From Oscillospiraceae bacterium (GTDB lineage: Bacteria > Bacillota > Clostridia > Oscillospirales > Oscillospiraceae), in the NCBI GenBank assembly GCA_031266955.1, contig JAISAA010000099.1:1-18939 (forward strand): a DNA stretch of 18,939 nt, read 5' to 3'. This document shows, piece by piece, positions 8,270 to 15,941 of the stretch. The position numbers were made by a program, and so were the translations under genes. The notes below the pieces were generated by a model, which was not told where the DNA came from, did no database searches, and saw only the letters and a program-made list of their open reading frames with translations. The first letter of the stretch is position 1, and every line of letters starts with the position of its first letter.

Positions 8270-10675
8270 ATGAAAAAGTTCACCCGATGTATCGCGGCGT
8301 TGATAACGCTCGCATCCCTCGCGCTGACCGGCTGCAACGGTGCGCCCAAGCCCGGGGACGCCGGCGCCGTCCCCGGCGAAAAGATCGCGTTTGAAAATGT
8401 TTTCACCGAAACGCCGCTGTTGGTCGAGCTTGACCGCGTCTACTACAACGGCGTGAAATCCGCCGGAGACCGCGTCTACGTAAGCGGATATAAAGCCGAG
8501 CCCGCCGCGGAAGGCGGAGAGTATCAAACGCTCATATCCTGCAAGCTTGACGGAAGCGACGTCAAGACCCACTGGGAACAGCCGCCCCAAACCGCCGACG
8601 ACGGCGAAACGCCGCCCATCAGTGACTTTGCGCAGATTTCGTCGTTCGATGCGGACGCGGACGGGAACCTTTGGCTTGTGATAAACGCGTCGCACAGCGA
8701 CAACACTGACCCCGCCAACCCTATCTACGAAAACAAGTTCAGTATAGTAAAGCTCGCCCCCGACGGGACGGAGGTCTTCAATACCGACCTATCCTCCCCG
8801 GAGGGCGGGGAGCTCGGCGTTATGTACGTTCAGGACGTTCTGCACGACTCGGCGGGGAACGTCTATCTGCAAGGGCAGAACATTTACGCGTTCTCCGCCG
8901 ACGGGAAATACGCGTTCACGCTGCGTGACGCGGCATATATTTATGGCATTACGGCGACAAACGAGGGCGAGGTGATATATCTCATTCAGGAAGTGACGGG
9001 CGCGGACGTAAGCTGGGTTTTCAAGACGATTGACTTCGCGGCGAGGTCGGCGGGCGCGGCGGTGAAGCACAGCGGCGGCGTTATAAGCTTTTACAACGTT
9101 TATCCCGGAAACGGCGAGTATATTTTCTATTACCAGTATCAGTCCGGGATTTACGGAATGAGGAGCGACGCGGCGTCCGGTATGCTGACCGGCGAAAAAG
9201 TCATTGACTTTATAAACTCCGATATCAGCTACAACGGAAATCAGCGTTTCGCCTCAACTGACGGCGGCGGCTTTGTTATGGCGGCGCAGGACCGCGCCGG
9301 GACGAAGCAGGCGGCGGTGTACGCCCTCACGGAGGACAAAAACGCATCGCTCGAAGGCAAAACAGTGCTCACGCTCGGCGCGCTTTACGGGGACTTAAAC
9401 GCAGTGATGCGCTTTAATAAAGCCAACCGAGCAGCGCGCATAGTCGTAAAAGATTACACGGAATACAACACGCCGGACGACTATACAAAAGGCCAGACCC
9501 AGCTTGACCTCGACATTCTGAGCGGCCGCGCACCGGATATCGTCGCGTCGGCGGGCCAAATCACAAAATACACGCCTAAGGGCGCGCTGGCGGACTTGAC
9601 GCCATTCCTCGAATCCGGAAAACACGGCGTTTTGCGCGAAAACCTGTTTGAAAACATCCTCGCCCTCGGCGCAAAGGACGGCAAGGTATATCAAATTCTG
9701 CCGCGCTTTTATATAATAACGCTCGCCGGCAAAGAATCCATCTTCGGCGCGCGCACCAGCATAACGGCGGCGGAGCTCGCCGAGACAGCCGCCGAGTATC
9801 CCGACGCCTTGATAATTCAGAATATGACGGCGTCAGACTGGCTGAACTACTCAATATGGATGGGGATGGGCAATTACGTGGACTATGACTCCGGAACGTG
9901 CTCCTTCAACAGCCCGGAGTTTATCAGCACACTGGAATTCAGCAAACGCTTCCCGCGGGAGCTCGGAAGCGGCGCGATGTTCACGGACGAAGCGTCATAT
10001 CTCGAATACGAGCGCGAGATGGAAGGCGCCTACGCCGAAGACCGCGTGCTTTTGCGCTCCGGGGCGGCTTATATGAACGAGTCCCGTGTAGCGCGCGAAA
10101 TGGACGTTGTGTTCGGCGAGAAAACGGCGCTCATAGGCTTTCCGACGGAGGGAACAAGCGGAGGCATCGTTATCGGAAACATCGGCTACGCCGTCGCGGA
10201 ATCGTCGCCGAATAAAGACTTGGCGTGGGAGTTCATCTGCGGCGTGATAACGTATGACGAAAGCGAGGGGGGCGAAATGTCGGGCGCCGGCACAAACGGT
10301 ATTTCGCTGGATAAAAGAAGGTTTGAGGAAGAAGCGCGCGCCGAAATGATCCCGCTGGAAGACCGGGACTTCACAAATCCGTTTTTAATTACGCGCTTAA
10401 ACTCCGGCGGCGGCTCAAGCAGCATTTTCATAAACTCCCCGGACGAGATCGATATGACGGACCCGTATTTCGCGGACTACGCGCTTACCGAGGACGACGT
10501 AGAGCGCGCCTTCCGCGCCATATCGGGCGCGAGCACAAAGTTCTCGTCCGACGAGCAGATATCCAAAATCGTCACGGAGGAAGCCGCCGCCTTCTTCTCC
10601 GGCGCCAAAACGGCGGAGGAAACGGCAAATATTATCCAAAGCCGCGCGTCGCTTTACGTAAGCGAAACAAGCTGA
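8270..10675 (+). CDS. Propeller/solute-binding lipoprotein, copy 5
   Basis: An 801-residue member. AAGGAGAGG at 8256-8264 precedes the ATG by five bases. Signal peptide MKKFTRC... has lipobox LTGC with C22. The propeller-like half includes FDADADGNLWLV and HDSAGNVYLQGQNIYAF; the FINSDI linker is near residue 314 and is followed by DGGGFVM. The solute-binding-like half begins near residue 364 (TVLTLGALYGD), with DLDILSGRAPDIV, KGALADLTPFLESGKHG, FGEKTALIGFPT and SSPNKDLAWEFI. The variable loop here is DESEGGEMSGAG. The C-terminal 130 residues are very close to copy 1. A 306-base leader full of palindromes separates it from copy 4, so it may have its own promoter, although I could not recognise one. 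Ligand unknown. Confidence 0.9.
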   Translation: MKKFTRCIAALITLASLALTGCNGAPKPGDAGAVPGEKIAFENVFTETPLLVELDRVYYNGVKSAGDRVYVSGYKAEPAAEGGEYQTLISCKLDGSDVKTHWEQPPQTADDGETPPISDFAQISSFDADADGNLWLVINASHSDNTDPANPIYENKFSIVKLAPDGTEVFNTDLSSPEGGELGVMYVQDVLHDSAGNVYLQGQNIYAFSADGKYAFTLRDAAYIYGITATNEGEVIYLIQEVTGADVSWVFKTIDFAARSAGAAVKHSGGVISFYNVYPGNGEYIFYYQYQSGIYGMRSDAASGMLTGEKVIDFINSDISYNGNQRFASTDGGGFVMAAQDRAGTKQAAVYALTEDKNASLEGKTVLTLGALYGDLNAVMRFNKANRAARIVVKDYTEYNTPDDYTKGQTQLDLDILSGRAPDIVASAGQITKYTPKGALADLTPFLESGKHGVLRENLFENILALGAKDGKVYQILPRFYIITLAGKESIFGARTSITAAELAETAAEYPDALIIQNMTASDWLNYSIWMGMGNYVDYDSGTCSFNSPEFISTLEFSKRFPRELGSGAMFTDEASYLEYEREMEGAYAEDRVLLRSGAAYMNESRVAREMDVVFGEKTALIGFPTEGTSGGIVIGNIGYAVAESSPNKDLAWEFICGVITYDESEGGEMSGAGTNGISLDKRRFEEEARAEMIPLEDRDFTNPFLITRLNSGGGSSSIFINSPDEIDMTDPYFADYALTEDDVERAFRAISGASTKFSSDEQISKIVTEEAAAFFSGAKTAEETANIIQSRASLYVSETS

Positions 10676-10681
10676 TAATGA

Positions 10682-10712
10682 TAAGCCGCAAAAAACGGAG
10701 ATAAGCGGCTTA
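10682..10712 (+). repeat. Hairpin in the gap between copies 5 and 6
   Basis: TAAGCCGC at 10682-10689 and GCGGCTTA at 10705-10712 form an 8-base stem with a 15-base loop, starting six bases after the stop of copy 5. The bases after it are A-rich rather than T-rich, so it is at best an unusual terminator or attenuator. The rest of this 99-base gap is AT-rich and ends in the AAAGGAG ribosome site of copy 6. Confidence 0.55.
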
Positions 10713-10774
10713 GGAAATAAGGATAAAAATCAAAAGGGAAAATTTTAAGCCCAAATTAAAAAAGGAGAATCACA

Positions 10775-13201
10775 ATGTCAACAGTCAAAACATCCAAAAC
10801 ACAGCGTATCACAGCGATAGTAATGGTCCTCGTGATGGCCCTCGCGGCCCTTGCCGGATGCACCGGCACGAGCGGGACGGACGGCGGCGGGACGCCGAAA
10901 AACGGGAATCAGGGACAATCGACAAGCGGCGGCGCTTTCGAGCACGCTTACAGAGAAACGGAGCTTCCCATCGACCTCGCGAACTCCGGGATGCAGAACT
11001 TCAGCGTAGCCGGCGGCAGACTCTATTACGACACGCACTCGCCTTACTCGTTCGGCGCGGACTATGTTGACACGCCGACAATAGTTTCCGTCGATATGAA
11101 CGGCGGGGACAAGAAAACGGTTTGGGAAATGCCGGCCTCAGACAGTGAGGCCGGCGCGGCGGCGTACCTGACGGGGTTCGCCGCCGACGACGCGGGCAAT
11201 CTATGGATCGTGACAAGCAATATGGGCACGGATCCGATATCAAACGAAATGGTTTTCAGAACGATGCTCACGAAATACGCGGCGGGCACAAATACGCCGA
11301 CGGCGACGGTAGATTTAACGGAGCTCGACCCCACGATGTATATGCAGGGCAACTGCACGGACTCAGCCGGAAACTTTTATATTTCAAGCGGCCAGGCGAT
11401 ATACGCGTTTGACAGCGCGACGGGCGGGCACGCGTTCACGCTGCGCGAGGAAGGCTACATAACGGGCCCGACGCGCGGCAGCGACGGCGGCGCGCTCTGG
11501 CTTATGACGGGCCGGCAGGGCGGCGGCTATACCGTCAAAACGATGAATTACGCGGCGAAAGCCTCCGACTCCGGCAAGCAGTATGAAGCGGGCAATAAGA
11601 TGGTGTCCTCAATATCGCCGGGCTTCGGCAAATACGCGTTCACGTTCGTCAGCACGCAGTACGTCTACGGCGTGGATACTACGACTATGACTGACGAAGT
11701 CCTGGTCAGCTTTATCAATTCGGATGTGGACACGTCGTCGGTGAACGGCGTTATACCGATCGGCGACAGCGGGGAATTTTTGATGAGAAAGCAGTCCGGC
11801 TACACGGCCTCCGGCTTCTCAAAGCTCACGGAGAATACGGACGCCGCGGCGGGCGAAAAGGCCGTCATCACGTTCGGCGTGATGTTCCTCGACAACGACA
11901 CAAAGGCTGCCGTGCTGGAGTTCAACAAAGCCAGCTCCGATGCGCGTATCGACATCGTCGATTACAGCACGTACAACGCCTCCGCGTGGGACACGGCGGC
12001 GGGCATAGCGCAGCTTGATATGGACATTCTCGGCGGGCGCGCGCCGGATATTATAAGCTTATCCGCGATGCAGCCGGCGAAATACGTTTCCAAGGGCGTG
12101 CTGGAGGATTTGACGCCGTATCTTGACGCCGACCCGAATGTAGACCGCGGCGACTTGTTTGAAAATATACTCGAAGCGACGTCCTCCGACGGAAAGCTGT
12201 ACCACATCACGCCGTTCTTCACGGTGCAGACCATCGTCGGCAAAAAATCTATATTCGGCGAAAGGGACAGCATAACCACGTCGGAGCTCTCCGCCGTCGT
12301 GGACCGTTATCCCGACGCGATGATAATGTACACGATGTCCGGCTTCTCGTTCGGCGCGACGACGTCGAGCGAATGGCTCAGCAACGCCGCTAACGCCGTC
12401 GTCAGCGCGTATATCGACTATGAGACGCTTGAATGCAGCTTCAACTCGCGGGAGTTCGCCGATTTCCTCGAATTCACAAAGCGCTTCCCCGAGACGGCGC
12501 CGACGTTTGACCCGGACTTCGACTTCGCCGGGATGTATACCGACGATAAGGTGCTGCTCAGCTCGCAGTCCGTGAGCTCCGTGCGCGACGTGCGCACGTA
12601 TAACGAGACGTTCGGCGAGGAGGTCTCGCTGTTCGGCTACCCGACGGCGGAGGACAGCGGCAGCTCTATAATAATGAACGCGGACTTGGCGATCTCAAAG
12701 AATTCGCAGTATAAGGACATAGCGTGGAGCTTTATCAGCCGTCTGCTGCGCGAGGATATCGCGCTCGGCACGGCGGGCGGCGGGGGCTTCGGCGGCGGCG
12801 GCGGCGCGGTGCTGTCGATAAACAAAAACCGCTTTGAGAAAGCGGCGGCGGAGGAAATGCTGCCGATAGAGCAGCGCGATTTCAGCAAGGGCGTCACGAT
12901 TATGGGAGCGACGTACACGTCGCTCGAGCAGTTCGAGCAGACCGTTGAGGGCTGGCGGAGCATGGGCGGAATGTGGAGCAGCTTTGTGACGTCGCTCGAC
13001 AATTACGCGCTGTCCGAGGACGAGGTAGCGGCGGCGCGCGCGGCCATCGAGGGCGCGGTGCGCGTCTACGGCGCGAATCCGCAGATAATGAGTATTATAC
13101 AGGAGGAAGCGGGCGCGTTTTTATCCGGCGCGAAATCGGCGCAGGACGCCGCTGATATTATACAGAGCCGCGTAGCAATTTTCATCAGCGAGACGAATTA
13201 A
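10775..13201 (+). CDS. Propeller/solute-binding lipoprotein, copy 6 (diverged)
   Basis: An 808-residue member with clear but lower similarity to copies 2-5. AAAGGAG at 10761-10767 precedes the ATG by seven bases. The signal peptide is longer and has lipobox LAGC with C29, followed by a Gly/Ser/Thr/Asn-rich spacer. Propeller-like motifs include FAADDAGNLWIV and TDSAGNFYISSGQAIYAF. The linker FINSDV is near residue 311, and the solute-binding-like half starts near residue 363 with VITFGVMF, then NKASSDARIDIVDYSTYN, DMDILGGRAPDII and KGVLEDLTPYL. The loop before INKNRF is a pure glycine-rich tract (GGGGFGGGGG), encoded by GGC/GGG triplets. The C-terminal end is FLSGAKSAQDAADIIQSR. A hairpin overlaps its stop codon. 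Ligand unknown. Confidence 0.9.
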   Translation: MSTVKTSKTQRITAIVMVLVMALAALAGCTGTSGTDGGGTPKNGNQGQSTSGGAFEHAYRETELPIDLANSGMQNFSVAGGRLYYDTHSPYSFGADYVDTPTIVSVDMNGGDKKTVWEMPASDSEAGAAAYLTGFAADDAGNLWIVTSNMGTDPISNEMVFRTMLTKYAAGTNTPTATVDLTELDPTMYMQGNCTDSAGNFYISSGQAIYAFDSATGGHAFTLREEGYITGPTRGSDGGALWLMTGRQGGGYTVKTMNYAAKASDSGKQYEAGNKMVSSISPGFGKYAFTFVSTQYVYGVDTTTMTDEVLVSFINSDVDTSSVNGVIPIGDSGEFLMRKQSGYTASGFSKLTENTDAAAGEKAVITFGVMFLDNDTKAAVLEFNKASSDARIDIVDYSTYNASAWDTAAGIAQLDMDILGGRAPDIISLSAMQPAKYVSKGVLEDLTPYLDADPNVDRGDLFENILEATSSDGKLYHITPFFTVQTIVGKKSIFGERDSITTSELSAVVDRYPDAMIMYTMSGFSFGATTSSEWLSNAANAVVSAYIDYETLECSFNSREFADFLEFTKRFPETAPTFDPDFDFAGMYTDDKVLLSSQSVSSVRDVRTYNETFGEEVSLFGYPTAEDSGSSIIMNADLAISKNSQYKDIAWSFISRLLREDIALGTAGGGGFGGGGGAVLSINKNRFEKAAAEEMLPIEQRDFSKGVTIMGATYTSLEQFEQTVEGWRSMGGMWSSFVTSLDNYALSEDEVAAARAAIEGAVRVYGANPQIMSIIQEEAGAFLSGAKSAQDAADIIQSRVAIFISETN

Positions 13202-13225
13202 GCCCGGCGGAGCCGGACTTAATTC
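13195..13225 (+). terminator. Imperfect 31-base palindrome overlapping the stop of copy 6 (possible terminator)
   Basis: GAATTAAG (containing the TAA stop) pairs with CTTAATTC, and CCGGC pairs with GCCGG across a GGA loop, with one C/A mismatch between the two stem segments. The hairpin begins inside the coding end. There is no run of T after it, so it could protect the transcript end or weaken read-through rather than act as a classical intrinsic terminator. Confidence 0.45.
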
Positions 13226-13275
13226 GGATAAACAATTACGCGCCTACGGGATTTACAATACGCGCTTACAGCGCG

Positions 13276-13294
13276 GTCGCCCGTTCCGGGCGAC
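13276..13294 (+). repeat. GTCGCCCG hairpin ahead of copy 7
   Basis: GTCGCCCG and CGGGCGAC form an 8-base stem with loop TTC. The same stem, with loop TC, occurs at 8149-8166 ahead of copy 5. The rest of the 169-base gap (13202-13370) holds no gene and no promoter that I recognise. Confidence 0.65.
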
Positions 13295-13370
13295 TTGAAG
13301 CGATTCCATTGTTACAAGCGTAAGCCGCATTCCCGTGTGGGAATAATTCAGCGGCGAATAAGGAGAAAAG

Positions 13371-15905
13371 ATGTCAGGCAACAGATTAAAAACGGTAATA
13401 TCGCTCGCGCTCGCCTTTTGTATGGCGCTCGCGTCGGTATCCTGCGTGAAAAACGACGGAGAGCCCTCCGATACGGGCGGGCCCGTGAAGCAGAAGCTTG
13501 AAAACGTATACAAGGCCTCGGAGCTCGCGCTCGAAGTCGAGACAGGAAACGCCGGGCTGCTCGACGCGGCGAACGGCAGGGCGTATTTCAACCGCTACAC
13601 GTTCATCGACAACTCGGGCGGTCCCTCCGTCCCCGTGCCCATAGCGCCTTTGACGGACGACATCCAGTACAGGACGGACGATGAGCCGGCTGACGACGAT
13701 ACTATGCTCGAGGAAGTCGAGGAAGCCGAAGCTGCCGGCTACACCGAGCTCTATGAGATAATCTCAATAGCGCTCGACGGCAGCGAAACGGAGCCGCAGA
13801 CTCACCTGTCGATCCAAGCCGGGCGGAAGAGCTCCGACGGGGAAAACGTGTACCGCTATTCAAATATCTCGATGATGAAGTGCCTTACGGACGGGAAATT
13901 CGCCGTCGCGCTGAACGAATCCTACGAGGACTACAGCGACGATATGAACCCTGTCTACGAGCAGAAGACCACGTTTCGCCTGTACGACGAAAGCTGGAAC
14001 GAGATGATATCCGTCGATTTGAAAGAGCTTTTGACCGGCGGCGACGAAAACAATAACGAATACGACTACCTATACGTAAACGGCGCGGCGCAGGACGGCG
14101 ACGGGACGATCTATCTCAATTTCGGAAGCTTTATCCTCGCGGTAGACGAAACGGGGCGGCGGCTGTTTGAGCTGAAAGCCTTGGACAATACGAATTTTGA
14201 CAGCCTCGCGCGCTTTTCGGACGGGCGCGCCGCCGTGTGCGTCTCCGACTATTCCTCGGGCGGCGCGGCGCGCACCTGGCAGGTCATCGACAAGGTGACG
14301 CGCGGCTGGGGCGAGAGCATATCGTTCGCACTGCCGGGCAATATGTGGGTAAACGGCGAGTATATGACGGGAGAGGGCGAATATCTGCTCTGCTTCGCGG
14401 CTGCGCAAAAAGGGATATACGGAATGCTCCCGGGCGGCGAATCGCGCGAGATAGTGAACTTCCTGAATTCCGATATCGACGGGAGCAATACGAACGGCAT
14501 CAAAAGCATCGGCGGCGGAGAATTTCTTATGCTCGCGTATGAGCCCGGCGGCGCGCGGCTGATGAAGCTGACGCCCGTGCCGGACGCGGAGAACAAGGAA
14601 AAAATCATCCTCAGCGTGGCGACGCTTTACGACGACTACACTTTCAGGCGGCAAGTCCTCGACTTCAACAGAAAAAACGACGAGTATAAATTCACGATAG
14701 AGGACTACAGCACCTATAACACGGACGGCAACTGGGACGTCGGCATAAGCAAGCTCCGCGCCGACCTCATCACGGGAAAAATTCCGGACATCCTCGTCCT
14801 CGACGAGCAGCTTGATTTGCCGACGCTCGCGAGCAAGGGCCTGTTCGCCGATATGTACGAGCTGATCGACGCCTCCGACAAGGTAAACCGCGAGGATTTC
14901 GTCCAAAGCGTATTGAAGGCGGACGAGATCGGCGGCAAGCTTTACCGCCTCATGCCGTATTTCTATATACAAACGGCGACGGCGAAGCGCTCTGTCGTCG
15001 GCGACACCATAGGCTGGACGCTTGACGATATGGAACGCACGCTCGCGGATATGCCGGAGGGCACGCGCTCGTTTTATATGATGAGCCGGGACGATGCGCT
15101 GAGCACCGGCCTGATGCTCGGAATGTCGCAGTTTATCGACCGCACGACGGGCACCTGCAGCTTCGACGAGAGCTTTATACACCTGCTCGAATTCGCGAAC
15201 GGCTTCCCGGAGACCGCTACCTGGGACGGCTGGGAGCAGGAGGACTGGGACAGATACCAAAACGCCCAGCGCGACAATTACGCCATATTGTCGATGGAGT
15301 CGGTGGGCAGCTACAGGGCTATCCGGGATTTTGAGGAGCGCCTCGGCGAGGAGGTGACGTTCGTCGGCTTCCCGACGGATTCCGGCAGCGGCTCCGTTAT
15401 CTTCCCGAACGGAGGGCAGTACGCGATCTCGGCGCGCGGGGAGTTTAAGCAGATATGCTTCGATTTCCTGTACGGTCTCGTCGATACGGAGCCGATGTTC
15501 AGTGACGGCGGGCACTACTGGGGCGGCAGCTTCAGCATCAGCCAAAACTATATGGACAAGGTAAAAGAATATGAGCTGACGCCGATGAAAGACCGCCCGG
15601 GCTATGTCCCGAATGACGGTAAGCCCGCGCCCGCTCCGCGCTATACCTCCTCAAGCGTGGTCGCCGTCCCTGAGGTGGATATGGCGAACAACGAATACGA
15701 TGAGAATTACCACCTCACGCAGGCGGAGATCGACGCCGTGGACGCGCTGATAGCGAGCACGACGCAGATTTTCACCTATTACACGGAGGTTCTGACGATA
15801 ATCTCGGAGGAAGCCGCCGAATACTTCGCCGGGCGCAAGTCCGCCGAGGAAACGGCGAGACTCGTGCAAAGCCGCGTGCAGATATATATAAGCGAGAGCC
15901 GGTAA
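13371..15905 (+). CDS. Propeller/solute-binding lipoprotein, copy 7 (most diverged)
   Basis: An 844-residue member, the longest and least similar of the array. AAGGAG at 13360-13365 precedes the ATG by five bases. The signal peptide ends ...ALASVSC; C25 is the likely lipidated cysteine, although serine at position -3 makes the lipobox weak. A strongly acidic insertion at about residues 97-126 (around TDDEPADDDTMLEEVEEAEA) has no counterpart in the other copies. Propeller-like motifs include AAQDGDGTIYLNFG; the linker FLNSDIDGSNTNGI is followed by GGGEFLM. The solute-binding-like half starts near residue 409 (IILSVATLYDD), with DFNRKNDEYKFTIEDYSTYN, KIPDILVL and KGLFADM, ending in YFAGRKSAEETARLVQSR. 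It lies 36 bases before the SLH gene, so the two probably share a transcript. It may be the ancestral or functionally distinct copy. Ligand unknown. Confidence 0.88.
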   Translation: MSGNRLKTVISLALAFCMALASVSCVKNDGEPSDTGGPVKQKLENVYKASELALEVETGNAGLLDAANGRAYFNRYTFIDNSGGPSVPVPIAPLTDDIQYRTDDEPADDDTMLEEVEEAEAAGYTELYEIISIALDGSETEPQTHLSIQAGRKSSDGENVYRYSNISMMKCLTDGKFAVALNESYEDYSDDMNPVYEQKTTFRLYDESWNEMISVDLKELLTGGDENNNEYDYLYVNGAAQDGDGTIYLNFGSFILAVDETGRRLFELKALDNTNFDSLARFSDGRAAVCVSDYSSGGAARTWQVIDKVTRGWGESISFALPGNMWVNGEYMTGEGEYLLCFAAAQKGIYGMLPGGESREIVNFLNSDIDGSNTNGIKSIGGGEFLMLAYEPGGARLMKLTPVPDAENKEKIILSVATLYDDYTFRRQVLDFNRKNDEYKFTIEDYSTYNTDGNWDVGISKLRADLITGKIPDILVLDEQLDLPTLASKGLFADMYELIDASDKVNREDFVQSVLKADEIGGKLYRLMPYFYIQTATAKRSVVGDTIGWTLDDMERTLADMPEGTRSFYMMSRDDALSTGLMLGMSQFIDRTTGTCSFDESFIHLLEFANGFPETATWDGWEQEDWDRYQNAQRDNYAILSMESVGSYRAIRDFEERLGEEVTFVGFPTDSGSGSVIFPNGGQYAISARGEFKQICFDFLYGLVDTEPMFSDGGHYWGGSFSISQNYMDKVKEYELTPMKDRPGYVPNDGKPAPAPRYTSSSVVAVPEVDMANNEYDENYHLTQAEIDAVDALIASTTQIFTYYTEVLTIISEEAAEYFAGRKSAEETARLVQSRVQIYISESR

Positions 15906-15941
15906 GCGAATTTTGAGAACGGCGGAAAGCGGGCCAAAAAT

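Noticed and set aside
13295..13323. Possible sigma-70 promoter starting TTGAAG ahead of copy 7
   Set aside because: At the expected spacing the -10 position reads GCGTAA, which is too far from TATAAT to support.
14070..15545. 491-residue open frame on the minus strand opposite copy 7
   Set aside because: It is a shadow of a high-GC coding region: composition is rich in Arg, Ala, Val and Glu without domain motifs, and copy 7 on the plus strand has a signal peptide, ribosome site and clear paralogues.
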